A stretch of 46,786 nt of DNA from CAILKP01 sp038231815 (GTDB taxonomy: Bacteria > Planctomycetota > Phycisphaerae > Phycisphaerales > UBA1924). The notes below the pieces were generated by a model that was not told the origin of the DNA, ran no database searches, and saw only the letters and a program-made list of their open reading frames with translations. Location of the stretch: contig JBBRKQ010000023.1 in NCBI GenBank assembly GCA_038231815.1, forward strand, positions 1-46,786, written 5' to 3'. The position numbers and the translations under genes are program-made. Of this stretch, positions 1 to 8,980 are shown piece after piece; positions within the stretch are counted from its first letter, which is position 1; each line of letters opens with the position of its first letter.

Positions 1-2046
1 TGAGGCACGGGCGGATAGCCCCGCGGCCATAACCCTGTACCGACGCGTGCCGGGGGATAGCTTGACAAGCTGACTGGCCAGAGTTAATTGCTCGCCACGC
101 AGCACGCGCGATTCGCTGCGGAGGTGGAGATTGTCCAGCACTGCGGCCCGGTTAGCCCGTGCGGTGGCTTTGGCCCACATGCTTGCGGCCGTGCCGGGCG
201 TACTTTGCGTGAGCAGATCCACGAGCTCTACCTGGCGAGCGGAGAGCCTGTCGGCCTCATCAAATCGGCGGGCCTGGAGGTTGGCGTACGCGGAGCGCTC
301 GTAGCTATAGACCAAGTTACTGAGAAATTTTCGGCTTGTGGGGTGTGCGGCGTAGAGAGCTTCATCGATCCGCATTGCTTCATCGTACAACCGGTCCATC
401 TCGGCGCTGTTGCCGAGCTGGGCCGCGACATCCCCACGGCGAACAGTGGCAATTGATACATCCGCAAGCAGCTCAGGGTCACCCGGTGACATGGCCGCCA
501 GCCTGCTTCGCATATCCCAAGCGGCCAGAGCGTGCTGCTGTGCAGCTTCAAACTGACGGTCGGCCTGCTCAACATCGGTCAGCCGTGAGAGCAGCGTGGC
601 GTAGTCGGCCAGCACACGGGCGTTGTTGCCGTCGGACTCAACCAGCGGCTGCATCTGCGAGACCACGATGCCCAGAACCCGGCGAACATCCGCTGAGGAG
701 CCGATGCGGTCGGCCTGCAGCCCCACGAACTCATTGAGCACGGTTGCCATCGCCAACCGCTTCTGCTCGTTGGCAACCACCGCGCGGCGGGCATATTGAA
801 TCGAAACCACCGCCGCGGCGAGCACGCACATCACGGCGACGGCCAGCGCAGCGGTGAGGCCACGCCGACGCTTCACAAACCGAGCAACCACATAGGTGAT
901 GCTGGGCTTGGCTGCGACGATGGGCCGGTGAGCCAAAAAATTCCGCACATCTCCGGCCAATGCCGAGGCGCTGCCATACCGATCATCCGGCAGCTTTGCC
1001 AGCGCTGTAGAGGCGATGGTTGCAAGGTCGCCCCGGAAGACCCGGCTGACCGTGCCAAGCTGCGGGGGCGTGCGCTCAACGACGGCTCGAGCTGCGGCCA
1101 CAAGGGTGAGGCCGCCGGTGGCGATGGGCGGGTGGCCGGCCAACAAGTGGTAGAGCAGCGCACCGAGTGAATACACATCGGCGCGGGTATCAGCCTGGTG
1201 CGGATCGCCGCCGGCCTGCTCCGGCGCCATGTACGCCAGCGTGCCGACGACCTGACCGGGCATCGTGAGCATGCTTTCGTGGGATTCATCGACGATCTTT
1301 GCCAGACCGAAGTCAAGTACCTTGACCACCGGCTCACCATCAATCATCGTCACGAGCACGTTACCCGGCTTTAGATCACGGTGCAGCACAGCTGAGCGGT
1401 GGGCGTGCTCAACAGCATCGCACACCTGACAGAACAGCTCAAGCCTGGCGGTAAGATCAAGCCCGCGTGTGCGGGCGAAGCTGATGATGTCCTCTCCATC
1501 AACAAGCTCAATGACCAGATAAGGGCGGCCGTGCTTGCTTGCGGGGCCACCAGCAACCTCAGTACCCACATCCAGCACCCGGGCGATGCCGGAATGACCG
1601 AGGCGTGCCAGCACGCGTCCTTCTGCCAAGAGCCGTCGCTCCGAATCAGCAGTCACCATTTCCGGACGCAGCAGCTTGATGGCAACATCACGCTGGGCCA
1701 GCAGATCACGGGCTCGGTATACAACTCCGGTGCGGCCCTGACCGATGACCTCTCCACGCACATACCGGCCGATCAAGCCCGAAGTACCCCGCGTGCTGAC
1801 ATCCAACCTGCCCACCGCGGCAGGCTGGTCAAGCGCGGCTGGCGGAAGCCCCACGGCTGCCGCGGGGTCCGCAAAGAGCCCGGTAAGCCGGTCATCGGCC
1901 CCGGCATCGAGCAGCTCTTGAATCTCCGCGATCGTTGCGGCATCACCTTGGCAAGCCTTGATGATCGCTGCATCACGCAACGGAGGGGCTAGCCCTGCGA
2001 CGCTGCTCATCACGGTCTTGATGTGCTGCCAGTGTGCATCGAGCAT
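1..2046 (-). CDS. Membrane-anchored Ser/Thr protein kinase, C-terminus cut by window edge
   Basis: An open frame on the minus strand runs off the left edge, giving 682 codons without a stop. The first in-frame ATG (2046) lies just after in-frame stops. The N-terminus (HW..I, LAPPLRD, ACQGD, ELLDA) matches the short leader typical of planctomycete Hanks-type kinases. The kinase domain has the Gly loop GQGRTG (about residue 102), VAIK lysine (124), HRDLKPGN (222), DFG (246) and GTLAYMAPEQA, so it should be active. A hydrophobic segment at about 397-416 after basic residues VKRRRG is a single membrane span. Beyond it is an Ala/Arg-rich helical region resembling the TPR-like sensor part of this family. 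It lies 82 nt downstream of an ECF sigma gene on the same strand, so the two are probably co-transcribed. The input signal is unknown. ATG 2010 is an alternative start but would drop the conserved leader. Confidence 0.9.
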   Translation of the reverse strand, partial: MLDAHWQHIKTVMSSVAGLAPPLRDAAIIKACQGDAATIAEIQELLDAGADDRLTGLFADPAAAVGLPPAALDQPAAVGRLDVSTRGTSGLIGRYVRGEVIGQGRTGVVYRARDLLAQRDVAIKLLRPEMVTADSERRLLAEGRVLARLGHSGIARVLDVGTEVAGGPASKHGRPYLVIELVDGEDIISFARTRGLDLTARLELFCQVCDAVEHAHRSAVLHRDLKPGNVLVTMIDGEPVVKVLDFGLAKIVDESHESMLTMPGQVVGTLAYMAPEQAGGDPHQADTRADVYSLGALLYHLLAGHPPIATGGLTLVAAARAVVERTPPQLGTVSRVFRGDLATIASTALAKLPDDRYGSASALAGDVRNFLAHRPIVAAKPSITYVVARFVKRRRGLTAALAVAVMCVLAAAVVSIQYARRAVVANEQKRLAMATVLNEFVGLQADRIGSSADVRRVLGIVVSQMQPLVESDGNNARVLADYATLLSRLTDVEQADRQFEAAQQHALAAWDMRSRLAAMSPGDPELLADVSIATVRRGDVAAQLGNSAEMDRLYDEAMRIDEALYAAHPTSRKFLSNLVYSYERSAYANLQARRFDEADRLSARQVELVDLLTQSTPGTAASMWAKATARANRAAVLDNLHLRSESRVLRGEQLTLASQLVKLSPGTRRYRVMAAGLSARAS

Positions 2047-2128
2047 TGGAGCGATCCGAAAACACCGGCGGCAACGTTACTACCGGCTACTGCAAACGTA
2101 CCACCGGTTTCTCACGACTGCCGTGTCA

Positions 2129-2827
2129 TTACACGTCCCGCTTACGGAGCCGTCGGGCGAGCCAAGCCCGACCCATTTGCCAATCTGTGTCGGCCGCGGC
2201 CAACGTAATGCCCAGCGCCTCAGCGGCTTCGGCAACGGTGAGCCCAAGATAGAAACGAAGTTGCACCAATCGGGCGCAGTTTGGGTCCATGAGTTCGAGG
2301 CTCTCGAGCGCCTCGTTGAGCAAGAGAACATCCTCAGCCCGGTCGCGAGCGAAGACCGGCGGTGAAACGAGAAGGTCAGGATCAAAGCCGGTGTTGCGCG
2401 AGGGCGCCGAAGCGGAGGCGTTTCTGTCTGCCTTGATACCGGGACCGCCACGCTTTTTGGCGTTCCGCCGGCGGGCGGCATCAACCAACACCTGTCGCAT
2501 GACGTGGGAAGCCACCGCGAAAAAGTCCTCCGGCGTGCGCCATGTGAGTTTTTTGGGCGCCGGCACCGGCCCGGGCTGACTACTGCCAGCCTCGGCCTGC
2601 CAACTGCCGATCCTTAAAAGGGCTTCATGCACCAAGGCCGTGGGCTGGAGCGTAACGGAGGCAGATTCGCGACGCAAATATGCCGCGGCGAGGGAGCGGA
2701 GATCGGCATAAAGGGCATCGATGTCGATGTCTGTGGAAAACGGATCGACAGATTGTGGCTCGCCGCTGCCCTGGGGTGCAGGGACTGGAGCCAACCGAAG
2801 GATTGAGGATTCTGGCGAAGGGTCCAA
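2129..2827 (-). CDS. ECF RNA polymerase sigma factor (Sig-70_X6 type)
   Basis: The motifs LYADLRSLAAAYLRRE and TLQPTALVHEALLRI (region 2), then DPNCARLVQLRFYLGLTVAEAA and GITLAAADTDWQMGRAWL (region 4), identify the ECF subfamily common in planctomycetes and often paired with Ser/Thr kinases. The frame is open back to a TTG at 2902 and contains no ATG. I prefer the TTG at 2827 because GGGAG sits 7 nt upstream; TTG 2902 would add 25 residues. A linker of about 40 residues precedes region 2. The kinase gene follows after 82 nt on the same strand, so the kinase may regulate this factor or be its partner. No anti-sigma gene is adjacent. Family assignment is confident; start choice is moderate; the regulon is unknown. 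Confidence 0.85.
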   Translation of the reverse strand: MDPSPESSILRLAPVPAPQGSGEPQSVDPFSTDIDIDALYADLRSLAAAYLRRESASVTLQPTALVHEALLRIGSWQAEAGSSQPGPVPAPKKLTWRTPEDFFAVASHVMRQVLVDAARRRNAKKRGGPGIKADRNASASAPSRNTGFDPDLLVSPPVFARDRAEDVLLLNEALESLELMDPNCARLVQLRFYLGLTVAEAAEALGITLAAADTDWQMGRAWLARRLRKRDV

Positions 2828-3018
2828 ACCGTATCTCCCGCTGATAATGGTCCCAACACAGCTTTTACGAAGCCGTCTTTGATAGAGACCGCCACTGTGC
2901 AAGAACAGGCCAGCTTCCGACGGCTCTACTAGGAACTATACCGACAGTCGGCGAGGATTTCTCGCTATCTGCACCGTACTCGTCCAATCTGTGCGCACAA
3001 CCGGGGCAAGAATGAGCT

Positions 3019-4974
3019 ATGCCGACCCAGTCCACCCAGCTTCACACGATTGCCAGCACTGATGACCGCCTTCGCCTGCTGCGGGCACTGTCAACATGCT
3101 ACCCGACCATTGAGCAAGCAATTGCCGAGGCGGCGGGGCTGCGGGCGAAGTTGGATTTGCCGATGGGGCTGGTGCACGTGCTCAGCGATGTGCACGGTGA
3201 GGATGCCAAGCTGCGGCATGTGATTAACAGCGCCTCGGGCGCATTGCGGCCACTGATTGAATCGGTGCTGAAGGATGAACTCAGCGAGGCGGAGCGGACG
3301 GAGTTTCTGGCGATTTTGTATTACCCGCGTGAGTCGCTCGCGCGGATCTCACCAAGGGTTGTTGCCTCGGGTAAGCGAACGGAGTGGGTATACCGAACGC
3401 TGAGGCTGCAGTGTGAAATTATTCGTGCCCTGCGAAAGACGTACCGGCGCGATCTGGTAGAGCGGCTGACCGTGCCCCAGTTTCGCGAGCTGTTTGTGGA
3501 GATGCTCAGCGGGCAGCGGCCGGAGTTTCCTCAGGCGATGCTGGTGGAATTGTCACGGTTTGATCGGGACTGGGGTGCGATTCGTGCGGCGAGTTCGCTG
3601 ATTCGGTCGCTGGCATCGGCGGAGGTGATTGTGGCGGGAGATTTGGGAGATCGCGGGCCGCGGATTGACAAGGTTATTGATATTTTGATGAAGCAGCCGC
3701 AGGTAAGCGTGCTGTGGGGCAACCATGATGCAATATGGATGGGAGCATCACTTGGTAACGATGCGTGCATGCTTACGGTGATGCGGTTTAGCGCGCGCTA
3801 CCGGCGGACAGCGCAACTTGCAGAGGGGTACGGCGTGCTGATTACACCGTTGGAGAAGCTGGCGCGGGATGTGTATGGCGAGGACCCGGCGACGCAATTT
3901 CCGGCCAAGGGCGGCGGGATGCGCGAGGCCCAAATGGTTGCGCGGATGCAAAAGGCCGTAGCAATTATGCAGTTTAAGGCCGAGGGGCAACTGTTTGCCA
4001 AGCACCCGGAGTGGAACCTGACGCACCGCCGGCTGCTGCATCATATTGATTTAGCGGCGGGGACGATCACGCTTGATGGGGTAAAGCACGAACTAATTGA
4101 CAAGAACTTTCCCACGATTGATGCGAAAGATCCGTACGCGTACAGCGAGGATGAGCAGCAGTGCCTGGACCGGCTGCGCGAATCATTCTTTGGGTCACAG
4201 AAGCTGCGCGAGCAGATGCAGTGGCTGGTGCGCCGGGGCGGGATGTGGACGCGCCGTGATGAGGTGCTGATTTTTCACGCCTGCGTGCCGGTGGATGAAG
4301 CGGGCACACCACTGACGATGGAGGTGGATGGCAAAGAGGTGGGAGGGCGCGAGCTGATGGATGCGCTGGCGACGGTGGTGCGGCGGGCGTTTCGCAACAG
4401 GTATGTGCCGCAGAATCCTGATGCGGACTGGCTGTACTACCTGTGGGGCGGGCCGCGGAGCCCGCTGTTTGGCAAGGACAGACTCAGCACGTTTGAGTCC
4501 GCATTTGTGTCGGATAAAGAAACGCACAAGGAGCACAAAAACCCGTACTTTGAACTGCTGCACGATGCAGGGTTTGTGCGGCGCGTCGGCAAGCTGTTTG
4601 GGTGCGGCGATGATGTGCTGATCGTAAACGGCCATGTGCCCGTGAAGGTGGAAAAAGGCGAGCAGCCGGTGAAACGCGGCGGCAACGCTGTGACGATTGA
4701 TGGGGCGTTTTCAGAGGCGTATGGCGACAGGGGCTTTACGCTGGTGCTGCGGCCGGACCGGATTGACCTAGCCGAGCACGCGAAGTTTGAGGGCGTGGGG
4801 GCCGTGGTGGAACGCGGCGCGGACATGGTGCCCAAGGTGACGACGATTCGGAGCTACCCGGCGGCGAGGACGATTGGCTGCACGCAGATTGGAGAAGCGA
4901 CGCGGCGGCAGATCGCGGATTTGGAGGACTTGGTGAGGGGGTATCAGGAGGGACTGGTGGTGGAGGGGATTTAG
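3019..4974 (+). CDS. fbp: Fructose-1,6-bisphosphatase class III
   Basis: The protein has 651 residues, a normal length for the class III (Firmicutes-type) FBPase. This is a calcineurin-like metallophosphoesterase unrelated to class I enzymes. Metal-binding motifs are visible: LSDVHGED (about 56), VAGDLGDRGPRID (about 205) and WGNHDAIWMG (about 233), with a later NGHVPV histidine motif (about 537). It hydrolyses fructose-1,6-bisphosphate to fructose-6-phosphate and phosphate in the cytoplasm for gluconeogenesis. It is transcribed away from the divergent sigma/kinase pair, with about 190 nt between the starts. A PPi-type phosphofructokinase, catalysing the opposite conversion, lies 2.7 kb downstream. 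ATG 3019 is the first start, with weak purine-rich sequence (GCAAGAA) upstream. Confidence 0.95.
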   Translation: MPTQSTQLHTIASTDDRLRLLRALSTCYPTIEQAIAEAAGLRAKLDLPMGLVHVLSDVHGEDAKLRHVINSASGALRPLIESVLKDELSEAERTEFLAILYYPRESLARISPRVVASGKRTEWVYRTLRLQCEIIRALRKTYRRDLVERLTVPQFRELFVEMLSGQRPEFPQAMLVELSRFDRDWGAIRAASSLIRSLASAEVIVAGDLGDRGPRIDKVIDILMKQPQVSVLWGNHDAIWMGASLGNDACMLTVMRFSARYRRTAQLAEGYGVLITPLEKLARDVYGEDPATQFPAKGGGMREAQMVARMQKAVAIMQFKAEGQLFAKHPEWNLTHRRLLHHIDLAAGTITLDGVKHELIDKNFPTIDAKDPYAYSEDEQQCLDRLRESFFGSQKLREQMQWLVRRGGMWTRRDEVLIFHACVPVDEAGTPLTMEVDGKEVGGRELMDALATVVRRAFRNRYVPQNPDADWLYYLWGGPRSPLFGKDRLSTFESAFVSDKETHKEHKNPYFELLHDAGFVRRVGKLFGCGDDVLIVNGHVPVKVEKGEQPVKRGGNAVTIDGAFSEAYGDRGFTLVLRPDRIDLAEHAKFEGVGAVVERGADMVPKVTTIRSYPAARTIGCTQIGEATRRQIADLEDLVRGYQEGLVVEGI

Positions 4975-5112
4975 AAGCCGAACACGTTCGCTGGCAGGGG
5001 GTGATTTGACGATCGGCCAGCACACCGTGGCTTTCCCGCCGCCAGTCGGACCAAATTCCGCTCGCGATGCCTCCGGCAGCGCTTATGCGAGGCCAAAGGA
5101 TTTCACAATTCG

Positions 5113-5144
5113 TTTACACCCCCCACTGCCGGTGCTGTTATTAT
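5113..5144 (+). promoter_or_regulatory. Possible sigma-70-like promoter before the DHS-like gene
   Basis: TTTACA (5113-5118) resembles a -35 box, and an AT-rich TGTTATTATT stretch (5136-5145) offers a -10 at 17 nt (TGTTAT) or 20 nt (TATTAT) spacing. This is the most AT-rich patch in the 253-nt gap between fbp and the DHS-like gene. A short hairpin (GGCCA/TGGCC, 5194-5211) lies just before the GGAG ribosome-binding site (5216-5219). This is pattern matching only. Confidence 0.3.
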
Positions 5145-5227
5145 TCTGTCGGCTGCTGCCACCCCCGGCGGCCCTTTAATTTTCTCTCGCATCGGCCAGG
5201 GGGGCTTGGCCTTCTGGAGCCTTTCCC

Positions 5228-6364
5228 ATGGCAGATAAAAAGTGGACGAAAAAAGACCTGCTCTCACGCCCCATCAAGCACGTTGACATCGCCGGGTTTG
5301 ATGCCCGGCCGGTGATTGACAGCTACCGGAATATGGCGTTTAGCAGCCGCACCCTGGCCAACGCTGCGGACATTTACAGCATGATGCTCAAGGACACGGG
5401 CTGTGCCGTCATCGTGACGCTCGCGGGCTCGCTGATCTCGGCAGGCCTGAAGAAGGCGCTGATCACGATGCTCGAGAACAACATGATCGATGCGATCGTG
5501 TCGACCGGCGCGAACATTGTGGACCAGGACTTCTTTGAGGGCCTGGGCTTTAAGCACTACATCGCCCCCGGCAGCCCCGAAGCGCCCCCGGTTGATGACA
5601 TGACGCTGCGGAACCTGATGATTGACCGCATCTATGACACGTACATCAACGAGGATGACCTGCGTGACTGCGATGACCGCACGTATGAGATCTTCAATCA
5701 GTTCGCCCCCGGCGCATACTCCAGCCGTGAGTTTATTGAGGCCATGGGCGCGTATTTGGCCCAGAAGCACCCCAAGAACGAGTCCATCGTCAAGACCTGC
5801 TTCCAGAAGCGCGTACCGATCTTTGTGCCAGCCTTCAGCGACTGCTCGGCCGGCTTTGGCATTGTGCTGCAGCAGACCGAGGCCATTGAGCAGGGCCGCG
5901 GCCAAGTTGCCTTTGACAGCGGCAAAGACTTCCGCGAGCTGACGGACATTAAGCTGGCGTGCAAGGACACCGGCCTGCTGATGCTGGGCGGCGGTGTGCC
6001 CAAGAACTTCGCGCAGGACATTGTGGTGGCCGCGGAGCTGCTGAGCGAGCGCAAGGGCGGCAAGGCCCGCGGCGACATTGGCATGCACAAGTACGCCGTG
6101 CAGATGACGGTGGCCGACAGCCGCGATGGCGCCCTGTCAGGCTCAACCCTGCGTGAGGCGTGCAGCTGGGGCAAGGTTGACATCGTGCACGAGCAGATGG
6201 TGTTCGGCGAGATCTCCGCACTCTTCCCGCTGCTGGCGAGCGATGCGCTGCACCGCGGCAACTGGAAGAAGCGCAAGGGCTTCAAGTTTGCCGACCTGTT
6301 TGAAAAGGGCGAGGGCCTGCCCGCGTTTATGAACGCGACTGGGAAGAAGAAGGCGGTTCGGTAA
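5228..6364 (+). CDS. Deoxyhypusine synthase-like protein
   Basis: The 378 residues match the deoxyhypusine synthase fold family: VIVTLAGSLISAG, IDAIVSTGANIVDQDFFE, NEDDLRDCD, VPIFVPAFSDCSAGFG and LMLGGGVPKNF. The GGGVPKN loop carries the lysine that forms the enzyme-imine intermediate in true DHS. Archaeal and eukaryotic DHS modify eIF5A using spermidine. Bacteria lack eIF5A, and related bacterial proteins can act as homospermidine synthases or on other substrates, so polyamine aminobutyl transfer is plausible but the acceptor is not known. A GGAG box 8 nt upstream supports the ATG, and a strong terminator follows the stop. The gene appears to be its own transcription unit. Confidence 0.85.
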   Translation: MADKKWTKKDLLSRPIKHVDIAGFDARPVIDSYRNMAFSSRTLANAADIYSMMLKDTGCAVIVTLAGSLISAGLKKALITMLENNMIDAIVSTGANIVDQDFFEGLGFKHYIAPGSPEAPPVDDMTLRNLMIDRIYDTYINEDDLRDCDDRTYEIFNQFAPGAYSSREFIEAMGAYLAQKHPKNESIVKTCFQKRVPIFVPAFSDCSAGFGIVLQQTEAIEQGRGQVAFDSGKDFRELTDIKLACKDTGLLMLGGGVPKNFAQDIVVAAELLSERKGGKARGDIGMHKYAVQMTVADSRDGALSGSTLREACSWGKVDIVHEQMVFGEISALFPLLASDALHRGNWKKRKGFKFADLFEKGEGLPAFMNATGKKKAVR

Positions 6365-6402
6365 GGACCGAGATGGTCGGATAAAGATCAATAAAAGAAC
6401 AC

Positions 6403-6432
6403 AAGCCCGCGGCAGGTTGCCGCGGGCTTTTT
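6403..6432 (+). terminator. Rho-independent terminator of the DHS-like gene
   Basis: A perfect 12-bp stem, AAGCCCGCGGCA / TGCCGCGGGCTT, with a 3-nt loop is followed by a T run (6428-6432). It begins 39 nt after the DHS-like stop codon. The A residues at the 5' side may let it also end the convergent UbiA transcript from the minus strand. Confidence 0.9.
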
Positions 6433-6471
6433 GTTGACTTTTTACGAATATACGGCCCTTCCCCGGCCCGC

Positions 6472-7485
6472 TCATCGCCAGTCATGCAGCACAATACTCG
6501 CAATACCGGCGATGCCCAGCACCAGCGAGACGATGCCGTTCAAGGTAAAAAACGCCAGCGGCAAACCTGCCAGGCCCCGGCGGATAAGGACGATGTGTTC
6601 CATCACCAGGCACCCCGCGGCGATGGCGATGGCGAAGGGAAAGATGGGCAGCAGGCGCACATCCAAAATTGCCGCAGCAATAAGGCAGGCAACTGCACCA
6701 GCGTGCATGAGCCGGCTCAACCAAACCGCTCCGCGAACACCGAGGCGCGAGGGGAGAGAAAACAGGCCGGTGCGCTTGTCAAAGTCCACATCCTGCAAGG
6801 CGTAAAGCACATCAAACCCAGCCACCCACAACGTGACCATGCCACTAATGCAAAAGAGCGCGGGAGTGGCCAGCGGAGAAAGTGACAGTGCAGGCGGGTG
6901 CACAGCGATGGCCGCGGAAAGAGGCGAAATGGCCAGTGCGGTGCCTAAGAGCAGGTGGCACAAGGCGGTGAAGCGCTTAGCAAATGAGTAGAACGCAAGC
7001 CAGAACAGCACCGGCACACTAAGAATGAGCGGCCACCAATTGGCGTACGCAAAGCCAAAGACGCTGGCGGCACCGACAAAGCCGATGACGCAGAACGCCG
7101 CCAAAGCCATGGCATCGCGCGGCCGCAGGGCACCGGAAGCCACCGCCCGCCGGGTTGTGCGCGGGTTGGCGATATCGTACCGGGCATCAGCTATGCGATT
7201 GACCAACATGGCCCAGGTGCGGGCCAGCACCATGCACAGCACCACCAAAGCGAGCTGGCCGCCAAAGGTGGACCACGGCTGGCCGGCAGGGCGGGCCAGA
7301 AATGCACCGAGCAGGGCAAAGGGAAGGGCAAAAACAGAGTGAGAAAGCTTGATGTCCGCCGCGGCGAGGGCAAGTTTGGCGGACCAGTCATTTGCCGGAC
7401 CAATCGCCGGAATGGCGGCGGCGGGGGCCGCGGGGGCGGTGGAGGAAGAAGGCTGCGTGCTGTGCGAAGCGAGGGGTGCGGGCAT
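6472..7485 (-). CDS. UbiA-family prenyltransferase
   Basis: This integral membrane protein of about 337 residues has two Asp-rich motifs: NRIADARYDIANPRT (first) and DVLYALQDVDFDKRTG (second). These bind Mg-prenyl diphosphate. Eight or more hydrophobic segments alternate through the protein. It should attach a polyprenyl chain to an aromatic acid during quinone synthesis. The NRxxDxxxDxxNPRT signature fits the 4-hydroxybenzoate polyprenyltransferase / MqnP branch, but no quinone genes are nearby to decide. The frame is open to a TTG at 7524; ATG 7485 is the better start. An Ala/Pro/Ser-rich stretch of about 30 residues precedes the first span. It is divergent from the PFK gene (159 nt) and convergent with the DHS-like gene. 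Confidence 0.88.
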   Translation of the reverse strand: MPAPLASHSTQPSSSTAPAAPAAAIPAIGPANDWSAKLALAAADIKLSHSVFALPFALLGAFLARPAGQPWSTFGGQLALVVLCMVLARTWAMLVNRIADARYDIANPRTTRRAVASGALRPRDAMALAAFCVIGFVGAASVFGFAYANWWPLILSVPVLFWLAFYSFAKRFTALCHLLLGTALAISPLSAAIAVHPPALSLSPLATPALFCISGMVTLWVAGFDVLYALQDVDFDKRTGLFSLPSRLGVRGAVWLSRLMHAGAVACLIAAAILDVRLLPIFPFAIAIAAGCLVMEHIVLIRRGLAGLPLAFFTLNGIVSLVLGIAGIASIVLHDWR

Positions 7486-7644
7486 GAGCCGCGTATTGAA
7501 TGCAGGCAACAGGTGGGAGGCCAAGCCAAAGGGGCTGAAATCGTTTCATGTAGCCGTGGATAACGGTTTTTGGCGATTGTGCGGCTTTCTCGGCTACGCT
7601 GTAGCTGAGTCTTTATTCCATTTTCCCGGCACGGAGTAGTCTCC

Positions 7645-8859
7645 ATGGCAGCTCGTCTCCCCGAAGGTGCGGCAATCATCGGTCAATCCGGTGGTCCTAC
7701 CGCGGTCATCAACCAGTCACTCGTTGGCGTGATCGAAGGCCTGAAGGGTTATCCGGCGATCAAGAAAATCTTCGGCATGCGTCACGGTGTTGACGGACTG
7801 ATCAAGGGCCTGCCGCTGGTGGATTTGGGGCTGTTGTCCAGCGACAACATGGACAAGCTGGCCCGGACGCCCTCGGCGTATCTTGGCTCATCCCGCAATA
7901 AGCCAACGGAGGCCGATGGGCCAAAGATCTTTGAGGCGTGCAAGGCAGCGGACATTCGCTACTTTTTTTACATCGGCGGCAACGACAGCTCCGACACGTG
8001 CCGGATTGTCTTTGAGCTGTGCCAGAAGGCTGGCTACGAGATGCGCTGCTTTCACGTTCCCAAGACGGTGGATAACGACCTTGTGATGAACGACCACACG
8101 CCGGGGTACGGCTCTGCCGCGAGATTCGTGGCGATGGCGTTCATGGCGGATGATCGCGACAACGCATCGCTGCCGGGAATCAAAATCAACGTGGTCATGG
8201 GTCGTAACGCCGGGTTCCTGACGGCGGCCTCGGCCTTGGCGCGGCAGCGGGCGGGCGATGGACCGCACCTGATTTACCTGCCAGAAGTGCCGTTTGACAC
8301 AGACAAGTTTGTAGAGGACGTCAAAGGCGTGGTGGGCAAGTACGGTCGCTGCCAGATCGCGGTGTCCGAAGGAATCAAGGATAAAGAGGGTGTTGACATC
8401 GGTGCCAAGCTGATTGTTGGCGGACAGGCCGATGCCCACGGCAACGCGCAGCTCTCAGGCTCGGGTGCTTTGGGTGACATGCTCTCGAATCTCATTAAAG
8501 AAAAGTTCAAGAGCCCCAGCGGCAAACCGCCGCGGGTGAGGGCCGACACCCTGGGCTACATGCAGCGGTGCTGGCCGGACTGTTCACCGGTGGATGCGGC
8601 TGAGGCCCGCGCGGTCGGCAACTTTGCGGCCAAAGAGGCGATGAGCGGCTTTAGCGATGGATCAATTGCGATCCAGCGCTTGAGCAATCACCCGTACAAG
8701 ATTGAAAAACGCCTCGTGCGCCTTGGCGAAGTAGCCGCCAAAACGCGGCACATGCCACCGGAGTTTATCGCGGCCAACGGGCACGATGTAACAGACCGGT
8801 TCGTGGAATACTGCCGGCCGCTGGTGGGCGAACTGCCGGTATTCTTCAAGCCAGAGTAA
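7645..8859 (+). CDS. pfp: 6-phosphofructokinase, pyrophosphate-dependent type
   Basis: The 404 residues show the phosphofructokinase fold: IIGQSGGPTAVIN at the N-terminus, FYIGGNDSSDTCRIV, PKTVDNDLVMNDHTPGYGSAARF and NVVMGRNAGFLTAASAL. The GGND sequence, in place of the GGDG of ATP-dependent enzymes, and the lysine in PKTVDND mark the PPi-using type. The reaction fructose-6-P + PPi = fructose-1,6-bisP + Pi is reversible and serves glycolysis and gluconeogenesis. A GGAG box (7634-7637) supports ATG 7645. The gene is followed by a hairpin and then dut on the same strand. Donor preference is inferred from motifs only. Confidence 0.9.
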   Translation: MAARLPEGAAIIGQSGGPTAVINQSLVGVIEGLKGYPAIKKIFGMRHGVDGLIKGLPLVDLGLLSSDNMDKLARTPSAYLGSSRNKPTEADGPKIFEACKAADIRYFFYIGGNDSSDTCRIVFELCQKAGYEMRCFHVPKTVDNDLVMNDHTPGYGSAARFVAMAFMADDRDNASLPGIKINVVMGRNAGFLTAASALARQRAGDGPHLIYLPEVPFDTDKFVEDVKGVVGKYGRCQIAVSEGIKDKEGVDIGAKLIVGGQADAHGNAQLSGSGALGDMLSNLIKEKFKSPSGKPPRVRADTLGYMQRCWPDCSPVDAAEARAVGNFAAKEAMSGFSDGSIAIQRLSNHPYKIEKRLVRLGEVAAKTRHMPPEFIAANGHDVTDRFVEYCRPLVGELPVFFKPE

Positions 8860-8927
8860 GACGCGACGGCTGGGCGGCGCGCAGCAGCGTTTTCTCAAGG
8901 CAGCCATTGGGCATGAACGACCACCGA

Positions 8928-8947
8928 CCCACCGCATGTGCGGTGGG
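8928..8947 (+). terminator. Perfect hairpin between pfp and dut
   Basis: CCCACCGCA (8928-8936) and TGCGGTGGG (8939-8947) form a perfect stem about 70 nt after the pfp stop. There is no strong T run, so it may be a weak terminator, an attenuator or an mRNA 3'-end stabiliser. An upstream in-frame ATG for dut (8936) lies inside the stem, which argues for the later start at 8981. Confidence 0.45.
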
Positions 8948-8980
8948 CTCTCGTTTGGTGATTCAGTATTTTCTACACCT

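Noticed and set aside
88..1992. Several plus-strand open frames opposite the kinase gene
   Set aside because: They are antisense to a continuous kinase frame with all catalytic motifs and show Arg/Pro/Ala-rich noise composition.
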